Origin: Armatimonadetes bacterium UBA1398
GTDB lineage: Bacteria > Armatimonadota > Zipacnadia > UBA1398
Assembly: GCA_002305165.1 (NCBI GenBank)
Contig: DBQI01000044.1
Location: 1-32,537, forward strand
Direction: 5' to 3'
Length of the DNA stretch: 32,537 bases
The translations under genes and the position numbers were made by a program. Of the stretch, positions 7,000 to 14,469 are shown piece after piece. Numbering within the stretch: position 1 is the stretch's first letter; every line of letters starts with the position of its first letter. The notes under the pieces were generated by a model. It searched no databases. It was not told the origin of the DNA and saw only the letters and a program-made list of their open reading frames with translations.

Positions 7000-9329
7000 G
7001 ACCCCTCCTCTGCCGGCGGATCGACGGCGGCCTCGGTGAGGGCTGCCGCCGTGGCTTCGTCAGCGTCCCGGCGGTAGGAACACTCCTTGTTCGAGCAGAG
7101 GATGGTTCCGTGTCCCTTGGAGCCCTTCCTTGGGGGCTTGTAGACGAGGGGTTCACCGTCCTCGGGGCATGCTTCCCCTACCGGGCGGTTCCAGAGCACG
7201 AAGTCGCACTTGGGGTACGCGCTGCAACCGTAGAAAGTCTTCCCCCGCCTCGAACTCCGGCGCATGATCTCGCCGTCACAGCCTTCCCGAGGGCATTTGA
7301 CCCCGGTGCTGACAGGCTCGGCAGCCTTGCGCTTCTTGATGTATCGGCAGTCCGGGTAGCCCGAGCAGCCCACGAAGGGTCCGAACCGACCCGTGCGCCG
7401 CACGAGGGGCTTTCCACACTCAGGGCACTCCTCGCCCGTCTCCGTGAGCTCGGTGTTGTCGCGCTGCACGTAGCGGCACTCCGGGTAGCCCGAGCAGGCT
7501 ACGAACAGGCCGTTCCTCCCCCGACGGAGCACCAGTTGACTCCCGCACTCGGGGCAGGTACCGCCCGCGTCGATGTGGCCGTCGGGCATGCTCTCCTCGG
7601 CCGTCGATACGCTGAGCGCGAAGTCCCCATAGAACCGCTTCAGCAGTCCACGCCAGTCCTCGTCACCCTCTTCGACGGAGTCGAGCGCCTCTTCCATTCG
7701 GGCAGTGAAACGCGTGTCCACGATGTGCGCGAAATGGCCGACGAGGGCGTCGTTGACGGCGAATCCGAGAGGCGAGGGCACGAAGCGCCGCTCCACCAGG
7801 TCCGCGTACTCACGCTGCTTGATCACGTCCACCGTGGGCGCGTAGGTGCTCGGGCGACCTACGCCCAGCTTCTCCAACTCGGCGATGAGGGCCGCCTCGG
7901 TGAAGCGCGGAGGGGGTTGGGTGAAGTGCTGCCTCGGCGTGAGCTTACGCAGGTCGAGTACTTGGCCCTCCTCTAGGGGTGGGAGGTCCTGAGTGCCGTC
8001 ACTCTCCAGTTCCTCGTCGTCGTCGCCGTTCTGGCCCTTCTTCTGCTGCTCCGACGAGTCTGCCAGCGCCTCTTTGGTGACGGCCATCCAGCCCGGGAAG
8101 GCTACGCGCGAGCCGGTCGCACGGAACAGGTACTCGCCGGCGCGGACGTCAGCCGAGGAGGCTTCTATCCTGGCCTCAACCATCTGCGACGCGATGAACC
8201 GCTCCCAGATGAGGGTGTAGAGCTTCAGCTCATCCGGCTCCAGGTAGCGGGCCACTGACTCAGGGGTGCGGGTGATGTCGGTTGGCCGGATCGCCTCATG
8301 GGCGTCCTGCCCCTTCTTCTGGGTGTACTGCGGGGGCTTCTTGGGCAGGTAGGTCTCCCCGTACCGCTGCCCGATGAACTCGCGAGCGGCCTTCTGGGCG
8401 ATGTCCGCCACGCGCGTCGAGTCGGTTCGCATGTAGGTTATGAGACCCACCTGGCCCTCGTCACCTATCTGCTTGCCCTCGTAGAGGTTCTGGGCGATGC
8501 GCATGGTGCGCGCCGCCCCGAAGCCGTATCGCGACGACGCGGCTTGCTGGAGGGTGCTGGTCATGAAGGGAGGGCGGGGCCGGCGCTTGATGGTGCGATG
8601 GGTGAGCTTCTCCACGACCCATTGCTTGTCCCGCACATGCTCGACGATGCCCTGAGCTTGGGCCTCATCGGTCACGCTCATCTTCGTGGCGCGAGTGAAG
8701 GGCGTGATGGCGCCAAACGTGAGCGTAGCCTCCTGTGGGGCCAACTCCGCCAGAATGGACCAGTACTCCTGGGACTCGAAGGCCTGGATCTCCCGCTCGC
8801 GGTCCACGATCAACCGCAGCGCCACGGATTGCACCCGGCCCGCGGAGAGACCGCGCATCCGGAGCTTCTTGCTGATGAGAGGCGACAGCCGATAGCCCAC
8901 GAGACGATCCAGCACACGCCGCGCCTGCTGAGCGTTCACGCGGGACATGTCGATGCGACGCGGTGACGCGAGGGCGCCCTTGACGGCGCTCTCGGTGATC
9001 TCGTTGAACTCGATTCGAATCGGATCCTCAACCTTGAGGGCCTCGGCGAGGTGCCAGGCGATAGCTTCACCCTCGCGGTCGGGGTCAGTCGCCAGGATGA
9101 TCGCGTCGGCCTTGCGAGCCGCCTTCGCGAGCCGATCGAGGGTCTCTCGCTTGTCGGGTAGGACGCGGTAGGTCGGTTCGAAGTCCCGTTCGACGTCCAC
9201 CCCCATCACGGTCTTCGGCAGGTCTCGAACGTGACCCATTGACGCCTCGATCAGGTACCGATCTCCGAGGAAGTTGCGCAAAGTGCGGACCTTGGCCGGA
9301 GACTCAACTATGACTAGGGAACGTGCCAT
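6996..9329 (-). CDS. topA: DNA topoisomerase I (type IA)
   Basis: The 777-residue enzyme relaxes negative supercoils through a transient 5'-phosphotyrosine link. The N-terminal Toprim domain has VIVESPAK (residues 6-13) and ATDPDREGEAIAWHLAE (80-96). The active-site tyrosine is Tyr299 in GLITYMRTDSTR. The C-terminal tail (from about residue 590) carries four cysteine zinc-ribbon repeats, beginning CPECGSQLV, CPECGKPLV, CPREGCDGE and CPEDGEPLV, each ending in a second cysteine pair. The ATG at 9329 is preceded by AAAGGG. The gene follows dprA on the same strand after 125 bp, a frequent pairing in bacteria, and overlaps the next gene by four bases. Confidence 0.97.
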   Translation of the reverse strand: MARSLVIVESPAKVRTLRNFLGDRYLIEASMGHVRDLPKTVMGVDVERDFEPTYRVLPDKRETLDRLAKAARKADAIILATDPDREGEAIAWHLAEALKVEDPIRIEFNEITESAVKGALASPRRIDMSRVNAQQARRVLDRLVGYRLSPLISKKLRMRGLSAGRVQSVALRLIVDREREIQAFESQEYWSILAELAPQEATLTFGAITPFTRATKMSVTDEAQAQGIVEHVRDKQWVVEKLTHRTIKRRPRPPFMTSTLQQAASSRYGFGAARTMRIAQNLYEGKQIGDEGQVGLITYMRTDSTRVADIAQKAAREFIGQRYGETYLPKKPPQYTQKKGQDAHEAIRPTDITRTPESVARYLEPDELKLYTLIWERFIASQMVEARIEASSADVRAGEYLFRATGSRVAFPGWMAVTKEALADSSEQQKKGQNGDDDEELESDGTQDLPPLEEGQVLDLRKLTPRQHFTQPPPRFTEAALIAELEKLGVGRPSTYAPTVDVIKQREYADLVERRFVPSPLGFAVNDALVGHFAHIVDTRFTARMEEALDSVEEGDEDWRGLLKRFYGDFALSVSTAEESMPDGHIDAGGTCPECGSQLVLRRGRNGLFVACSGYPECRYVQRDNTELTETGEECPECGKPLVRRTGRFGPFVGCSGYPDCRYIKKRKAAEPVSTGVKCPREGCDGEIMRRSSRRGKTFYGCSAYPKCDFVLWNRPVGEACPEDGEPLVYKPPRKGSKGHGTILCSNKECSYRRDADEATAAALTEAAVDPPAEEGS

Positions 9330-9385
9330 CTATTCCCTTTCCTACAGCAGCATGTGAGGCGCACGAGCCACAGGCGTGCTCCTTG

Positions 9386-9402
9386 TGGCCCGTACAGGGC
9401 CA
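9386..9402 (-). other. Small hairpin in the dprA-topA intergenic region
   Basis: TGGCCC and GGGCCA pair as a 6-bp stem with a 5-nt loop. A second short repeat pair (GCACG/CGTGC, 9361-9379) lies beside it on the topA side. Neither is followed by a U-run on the transcribed strand. They are leader or spacer structures of unproven role. Confidence 0.35.
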
Positions 9403-9454
9403 AACATCCAGCATCGGCAATTGGGTGACTCAGCGCGCCGCCCATGTTACCAGA

Positions 9455-10582
9455 CTACCCTAGCCGCGAGAACCGACCACCCGGCAGTCTCCTCGCCAGC
9501 CCCTTCACCTCTAGAAGCATGAGCGCCGTGCTGACCTCCCGCATCTCCATCCCCGCAGCCGTCACCACATCGTCGAGAGGCATCGGATCGCCCACCAGAA
9601 CCCCGTACACTCTCTGCTCCGTTGGCGACAACGCGGGCTTACGGGCGGGAGTCGCCGGTTTCGTCTGTCGTGGATCGAGGCCGACCATCCTGAGCGCATC
9701 ATCCGCGGAACCGATGAGGTGAGCGCCCTTCTCGATCAGCGCGATCGCGCCGCGATGCCTCTCGTCGCGCGTATCTCCCGGCACGGCGCCCACAGGCCGC
9801 CCCAGCTCCTCCGCCCATTGCGCCGTGAGCAGCGCGCCGGAGCTCTCCCGAGCGCCGACCACCACCGTACCCTTGCCCAAGGCCGCGATGAGCCGGTTCC
9901 GGCTCGGAAAAGTCCATCGGCGAGGCTGGCTGCCCAGGGGCTGCTCCGTGAGCAATGCCCCACGCTCCGCGACCTCCTGGCGCAGCGTTGCGTGAGCGGT
10001 TGGATAGAGCACGTCGATCCCACAACCCAGCACGGCGACGGTGTGCCCCTCGCGCAACGCCCCTCGGTGAGCCGCCGCATCGACGCCCATGGCGAAGCCC
10101 GAGACGACGGACACGCCATGAGCCGCGATCCGCGCCGCGAGGTCCTCGGCATCCATCAGCGCGCTATCGGGCGCGCTACGGGAGCCGACGATCGAGATCG
10201 CCTCACGCGACAGAACGCCGACGTCACCCAGAGCGAAGAGGCAGGCAGGGGCATCGGGCAGGTCGCGCAAGGCCGCGGGATACTGGTCCGACAGCACCGT
10301 CACGAGGGTAGCGCCGGAGCGCGCGAAGGCCTCGCGCTCCTTCCCCAGGTCGCACCGCACCTCCACCTCGACAAGCCGCCGCAGGGTGCGCGGGCGAGTG
10401 TCCAACCGCTCCGACAGCTCGGCGGCACTGGAGCGGAACACCTGGGCGGCTCCGCCGAGGTCCTCGACCACGGATGCCGAGAGCCCCTTGCTCTGCTGCA
10501 ACCGGGCCAACATGAGCCAGTAGTCGAGGTCGGAGCGGTCCTGGGCGCCTAGGTCAAGCCAGTCCTCTATGGTCTCCGGCAT
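9455..10582 (-). CDS. dprA: DNA-processing protein DprA (Smf)
   Basis: The 375-residue protein loads RecA onto incoming single-stranded DNA during natural transformation. The Rossmann-like core contains SIVGSRSAPD, VSGFAMGVDAAAHRGAL, VLGCGIDVLYP and FPSRNRLIAALG, all diagnostic of the family. The last 60 or so residues (SPTEQRVYGVL onward) form the usual winged helix. I use the ATG at 10582, which has GGAGG seven bases upstream. An upstream in-frame start at 10795 would add an Arg-rich extension running through a hairpin and into the preceding gene. The gene is followed by topA. Competence is plausible, but the uptake genes are not in the window. Confidence 0.95.
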   Translation of the reverse strand: MPETIEDWLDLGAQDRSDLDYWLMLARLQQSKGLSASVVEDLGGAAQVFRSSAAELSERLDTRPRTLRRLVEVEVRCDLGKEREAFARSGATLVTVLSDQYPAALRDLPDAPACLFALGDVGVLSREAISIVGSRSAPDSALMDAEDLAARIAAHGVSVVSGFAMGVDAAAHRGALREGHTVAVLGCGIDVLYPTAHATLRQEVAERGALLTEQPLGSQPRRWTFPSRNRLIAALGKGTVVVGARESSGALLTAQWAEELGRPVGAVPGDTRDERHRGAIALIEKGAHLIGSADDALRMVGLDPRQTKPATPARKPALSPTEQRVYGVLVGDPMPLDDVVTAAGMEMREVSTALMLLEVKGLARRLPGGRFSRLG

Positions 10583-10599
10583 CGCGCGCCTCCAAGACG

Positions 10600-10629
10600 G
10601 CGCAGGCCCGGCGCGAGCCGGGCCTGCGC
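10600..10629 (-). other. 13-bp perfect hairpin between the LapA-like gene and dprA
   Basis: GCGCAGGCCCGGC and its exact complement enclose a 4-nt loop (GCGA on the + strand, UCGC in the minus transcript). It ends 17 bp before the dprA start codon and close to its Shine-Dalgarno. There is no U-tract on either side. It may be a U-less terminator, an mRNA-end stabiliser or a translational control element. Confidence 0.6.
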
Positions 10630-10673
10630 GTGCTGATCTGAAGACACTCGGGCGAATCCAGTGGTTCGGCCTT

Positions 10674-11111
10674 CTACTGCTGCTCAGCCTCCGTGGCCGG
10701 CAGCGGGTGAGTAGCCTCGGCCTCCGGCTCAGCCGCCTCCTCAGGGGGTAGTGAGCCGTGGCGGACGCGGTACCGCAGCCGCTCGATCTCCTCATCGCGT
10801 TCGAGCAGCTTTGACTTCAGGAGAGACACCTGCCGGTCGGCCCCCCGCCGGGCGCTACCCCGGAAGGCGAGGCTGAAAAGGATCGCCAGGAGCAACATGA
10901 GGCCGGCGCCAACTCCGGCGCATACGCCGCAGAGCTGGCTGAGGGGCGGCGTCAGATAGAAGCTCAGGAAGCTCAACTCACCGGGCAGGCTGTTGAAGTC
11001 CAGGATCACCGGCTCGCGATGCAGGCTGACCACATAGGCTCCTGCCGCAATAGGAAGCAGCAGGCAAAGAGCCAAGATGATCCCCACGATGATGCCCAGT
11101 AGTCGACCCAA
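10674..11111 (-). CDS. Small LapA-like membrane protein with cytoplasmic coiled coil
   Basis: The 145-residue protein has two membrane helices (about 4-29 and 58-84) joined by a short external loop. A charged helical segment follows (about 95-118, VSLLKSKLLERDEEIERLRYRV), then an acidic Glu/Ala/Pro-rich tail. Two helices plus a coiled coil resemble the LapA/DUF1049 family, which in Proteobacteria takes part in envelope assembly control; that function cannot be assumed here. The start is TTG at 11111, the first that includes the whole first helix. Its ribosome-binding site is not clear (GAAGG about 12 bases upstream). Strong hairpins flank the gene on both sides. Confidence 0.7.
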   Translation of the reverse strand: MGRLLGIIVGIILALCLLLPIAAGAYVVSLHREPVILDFNSLPGELSFLSFYLTPPLSQLCGVCAGVGAGLMLLLAILFSLAFRGSARRGADRQVSLLKSKLLERDEEIERLRYRVRHGSLPPEEAAEPEAEATHPLPATEAEQQ

Positions 11112-11134
11112 TGCTCACCGCCGCCTTCCCGACG

Positions 11135-11165
11135 GAGGCGGGGCGTCCGTGCGGAGCCCCGCCTC
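11135..11165 (-). other. GC-rich hairpin downstream of the PQQ-propeller gene
   Basis: GAGGCGGGGC (11135-11144) pairs perfectly with GCCCCGCCTC (11156-11165), and TCC/GGA inside can extend the stem past one bulged base. It starts 16 bp after the PQQ-protein stop codon on the minus strand. No U-tract follows, so it is either a U-less terminator or an mRNA 3'-end stabiliser. Confidence 0.55.
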
Positions 11166-11181
11166 GGTGTCGCCCCGCAGA

Positions 11182-13143
11182 CTACCTCATACCCATCCCG
11201 CCGCCGGGCATGCCGCCGCTACCAGGGCCCGCCATCCCGCCGCCCCACATGCCCTGTTGCGTCGAGGGCGATGGCACGGTGCCATCGACGGTGAACCGAA
11301 TCTCGCTCACTGCGCTACGTCCCGCGTAGTCCGTCGCACTGATGTGGACCACGTAGGCGCCATCGTCCAGGGCGCGGTTGGTGCGTCCGGGCCTGTCAGG
11401 AATGAAGACCTGCAGCGTGTGACGGCTATCGAGGTAGATGAACGCCGCAGCGACGGCTCCGTACGGCCCCGTGACGGACACCGAGACTGACTCGGGTACA
11501 ACACCACTGCCCAGGTCCGAGACCTTCGCCTGGATCGCGATGGGCCCCGCGCTGGGCAGAGCGCCACTGGGGTGCACCATCTGCATCGGGGTCACGACTC
11601 GATCCGGGTAGCCGTTCGCATCGTAGACCGCGATGGGATAGCCGGTCTCGAGCATTGTCCCATCTGTGCGGGGAATGTAGACCTCCGCCTTCTTGACGAT
11701 GGGGGGGCCGCTGTCGACCGCTCCCGATGCCAGGGCATACAACTCGCCCTCGCCGCCGAGCACGAAGAGTGTGTCATCGCTCGCGGCCAACCCTGAGGAC
11801 AGATCGAGGGCCAGGGTGTTGCTCGTGGTGCCGAGATAGCTCTGCATCCCGCCCGCCATGCCGCCCATACCACCCATCGGGCCGCCCATCGCCCCGCCAC
11901 CACCGGCCATGGGGCCTCCGCCCATGCCACTGCCGACGCCACCACCCATGCCTCCGACTCCCGCAGTCGTCTGAGGGCGCTTCAGGTCGCCGATGTCGTA
12001 GCGCCAAACGATCTGGCCGCTATCTATATCCACAGCGACGAGGGTGCCCGTTCGAGTGCGCGCGTAGACGGTATTGCCGCCGATGACGACGGAGGTGTGG
12101 ATGGCCTGGCGGTACTCCGAGTACTCGGGAGATACGGGAAGCAGGCCGTTGACGTTCGCCCGCCAGATCGACTCGCCGTTCGCCAGATTCACGCAGTAGA
12201 CGATGCCACCGGTGCAGGCGAAGCACACCTTGCCGTCGGTTACGGCCGGGCTGCCCACGACGCTGCCCTGAGCGGGGGCGCGCCAGATGACCTGGCCCGT
12301 CGTGCTCGAGAGGGCTACGACCTGATCACCCACACCGACGAGAACCCGATCATCGACCACTACCGGGCTGCCGAGGATGTAGCGGCCGCCGCCACCCAGC
12401 TCCGCCTTCCACATCTGCTCGCCTTGAGCCTCGACCCGCTGCAGTGCGATGATCTCGGTCAAGGTCGCCACGAAGAGGGACCCGCGATGGTAGGTGGGCG
12501 CCACTTTGATGGCCTGTCCGGCGTTGAACTTCCAGAGCCCGACTCCCGCCACCGGCTCCTTCGTGGCCTTGACGGCATGGACGACACCCTGGTCATCGCC
12601 GAAGTAGATCAGGTCACCGACGAGGGCGAAACCGCTCTCCACCGCTCGGGCCTGTTGGCCCGCGGCCATGCCGCCCATACCACCCATGCCACCCATACCA
12701 CCGGCGCCAGGCGTGGTAGTGGTGGTCTGCGTCTCCTCATCAACGGTTCGGTACTGGAACACCCGGTTACCGTTGGACTTGTCGATCCCGTAGAGGACGC
12801 CGGAGTGATCGCCCACGAGGACCAACTCGTCGCCAATGGTGATGTCGGAGTTGACCACGTCGGTCGTGGCGTGCTCCCACTTCTTCTCACCCGTCTGGGG
12901 GTCGACACCGTACACGGTCTTCCCTACGGCGAAGACGAGGAGCTCACCGTAGACGGCCGGAGACGCCGCCGTCCAGGTCTGGTCTCCCGTCACGAAGCGC
13001 CACTTCAACTCCAGCGGCGGGAGCAACTGGTCGCCGGCGTAGCCGGTACGCAGATCGCCGCCTCCCGGACCCACCCACGGAGCGGCAAGCGCGCCGCCAA
13101 CCAGGATCAGCAGTCCCAGGCTTACTAGCAGGGGCCTTCGCAT
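11182..13143 (-). CDS. Secreted PQQ-type beta-propeller protein with Gly/Met-rich inserts
   Basis: The 653-residue protein has a signal peptide (about 1-21) followed by repeated beta-propeller blades of the PQQ/pyrrolo-quinoline type. Examples are VYGVDPQTGEKKWE, VVALSSTTGQVIWRAP, VYCVNLANGESIWRA and LVAVDIDSGQIVWRYD. Two flexible Gly/Met-rich segments interrupt the propeller (about 146-161 and 395-433). A beta-sandwich-like domain follows (about 525-630), and the last 22 residues are again Gly/Met-rich. No catalytic PQQ-dehydrogenase residues are evident, so a binding or scaffold role is more likely. I place the start at the ATG at 13143, which heads the signal peptide, rather than at an in-frame start at 13239 inside the preceding gene. 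It follows the M16-like gene after 53 bp. Confidence 0.85.
   Translation of the reverse strand: MRRPLLVSLGLLILVGGALAAPWVGPGGGDLRTGYAGDQLLPPLELKWRFVTGDQTWTAASPAVYGELLVFAVGKTVYGVDPQTGEKKWEHATTDVVNSDITIGDELVLVGDHSGVLYGIDKSNGNRVFQYRTVDEETQTTTTTPGAGGMGGMGGMGGMAAGQQARAVESGFALVGDLIYFGDDQGVVHAVKATKEPVAGVGLWKFNAGQAIKVAPTYHRGSLFVATLTEIIALQRVEAQGEQMWKAELGGGGRYILGSPVVVDDRVLVGVGDQVVALSSTTGQVIWRAPAQGSVVGSPAVTDGKVCFACTGGIVYCVNLANGESIWRANVNGLLPVSPEYSEYRQAIHTSVVIGGNTVYARTRTGTLVAVDIDSGQIVWRYDIGDLKRPQTTAGVGGMGGGVGSGMGGGPMAGGGGAMGGPMGGMGGMAGGMQSYLGTTSNTLALDLSSGLAASDDTLFVLGGEGELYALASGAVDSGPPIVKKAEVYIPRTDGTMLETGYPIAVYDANGYPDRVVTPMQMVHPSGALPSAGPIAIQAKVSDLGSGVVPESVSVSVTGPYGAVAAAFIYLDSRHTLQVFIPDRPGRTNRALDDGAYVVHISATDYAGRSAVSEIRFTVDGTVPSPSTQQGMWGGGMAGPGSGGMPGGGMGMR
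11845..11961 (-). repeat. Gly-Met low-complexity coding repeat (longer tract)
   Basis: A run of GGC/GGT and ATG codons encodes about 39 residues of G, M, A and V within the propeller protein. It appears on the + strand as repeats of CCGCCCATRCC-like units. The repeat is degenerate and in frame. Confidence 0.7.
12661..12708 (-). repeat. Gly-Met low-complexity coding repeat (shorter tract)
   Basis: A nine-base unit encoding Gly-Gly-Met is repeated four times in frame, between a Thr-rich stretch and the next propeller blade. Confidence 0.7.
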
Positions 13144-13196
13144 GAGTCCTATCCCTTCTCGCCAACGGGTGGCGTTGGTGTCATAGGGTGCCTTGC

Positions 13197-14453
13197 TTAT
13201 GACCGTCCAACGCCCAGCCCGGATTCGATCTGGAACCAAACGCCGTCACTGCATAATGTTTCCAGCACGAGCCGAATGTCCTGCGAATCGACCTTGGTGA
13301 TCGCCTCGGCGACCGCCTCGGGCCACTCGATCCCGGCTCCCATTGCCATTCCCGCTGCGCGTAGTCTAGCCCTCTTCTCCGGCGAAGTCATATCGCGGCG
13401 CCATTCCGTCTGCGCCCAACGCCGGGACTGCTCGACCCGCTGCCCATCAGGTTCCCCCGCCGCCTCCGCGACCACCCGAGCCAGCAGCTCGGTGGTCCTC
13501 GCCTCATCCCCGGGGTCGCAGTGAGCCTCTGTCCAGAGGAGCCCTCCGTCAAGCCAGAGCCAGCGGCTCCCCACGAGGTAGCTCAAACCGGCCTTAGCGC
13601 GCAGGCCCTTGAAGAGCGGCGAGGCATTGCCCACACCCAGGTACTGCGCCGTAACGTGCCACGGAACGGCCGCCGCCGAGAACGGCTCCGGACCCGCCGC
13701 GGCCAGGATGACCAAGCTCTGGCCACGGTCCTCGCGGCGCTTGGTCCCGGAGCCGTCCCCGGGCTCGAATACCCGAGGAAGGCCCATAGCCGAATTCCCG
13801 TAGGGCATCGCGGCCAAGGGCGCCAACGCTTCTTTCGGGACCACGTCCGCGGAACTCGACACCACCGACACGCCGCACCGGCTCGCGCATAGCCACTCCT
13901 CCCGAAGCCGGTCGAGATCCTGTGGCTCGAGCAAACGGGCCGTCGCCCGTATCTCATCCGCGTCCGGCCACCAGGGGCGGCCAAGAAGCTGTCGCATCGC
14001 CTCGCCCTGGATTGCGGTCCGCCCGTTCAGCCCATCGAGTTGGCGGCGCAGGGAGCCATCCTGAACCAATGACCGCGTTGAGGGCCCGCCGAGCAATAGT
14101 TCCGCTAGCGCCGCGATAAGCTCGCCCGCAGAACTCGGGAGGCCCGCCGCCTGAACCTCGATGCGTCCCCCAGCCTCCGCTACTGACCAGGAACCCCCGA
14201 CCCGGCTGATCCGCTCGGCAGCTCCCCCCGGATGTTGCGCCGCGGCCCGCAGGGCCGCCGTGAGCACCGAACTGGCTCCCACCATGCGCTCTGACGGCGG
14301 GCGCGGGCAGGGGAAGGCGATGCACACGGAGTCGTAAGCGCCAAGGGTCTCCCAGGCGGCCACCAGGCCGTTGTCCAGCCTATGCGCCTCCGGTTGGGCA
14401 GTCGCGACAGCGGCCGCCCCCAGAAGGAAGGCGGCCGCTGCTAACCCACGCAT
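13197..14453 (-). CDS. Secreted M16-like (pitrilysin-fold) protein without the zinc-binding motif
   Basis: The 418-residue protein begins with a signal peptide (about 1-19). The mature part opens with HRLDNGLVAAWE, the usual first strand of M16 domains, and later has SPLFKGLRAKAGLSYLVG (about 285-302), which matches the M16 second-domain motif around SxLFxxLRexxGLxYxV. Where active enzymes have HxxEH, this one reads MVGASSVLTAAL, so no zinc site is present and it should not be a peptidase by itself. Inactive M16 homologues often pair with an active partner, but none is in the window. The ATG at 14453 heads the signal peptide; a start at 14486 is possible. Sixteen bp separate it from the upstream TPR gene. 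Confidence 0.75.
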   Translation of the reverse strand: MRGLAAAAFLLGAAAVATAQPEAHRLDNGLVAAWETLGAYDSVCIAFPCPRPPSERMVGASSVLTAALRAAAQHPGGAAERISRVGGSWSVAEAGGRIEVQAAGLPSSAGELIAALAELLLGGPSTRSLVQDGSLRRQLDGLNGRTAIQGEAMRQLLGRPWWPDADEIRATARLLEPQDLDRLREEWLCASRCGVSVVSSSADVVPKEALAPLAAMPYGNSAMGLPRVFEPGDGSGTKRREDRGQSLVILAAAGPEPFSAAAVPWHVTAQYLGVGNASPLFKGLRAKAGLSYLVGSRWLWLDGGLLWTEAHCDPGDEARTTELLARVVAEAAGEPDGQRVEQSRRWAQTEWRRDMTSPEKRARLRAAGMAMGAGIEWPEAVAEAITKVDSQDIRLVLETLCSDGVWFQIESGLGVGRS

Positions 14454-14469
14454 AGGGAGAACCCGCCCT

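Noticed and set aside
11845..11961. Regular repeats as a CRISPR array or non-coding satellite
   Set aside because: The repeat is in frame within a coding sequence, has a 9-base period and lacks unique spacers, so it is low-complexity protein code.
12097..13128. Long + strand open frame opposite the PQQ-propeller gene
   Set aside because: It lies entirely antisense to a well-supported gene, is rich in Arg/Asp/Gly, has no recognisable domain, and is typical of third-position GC bias.
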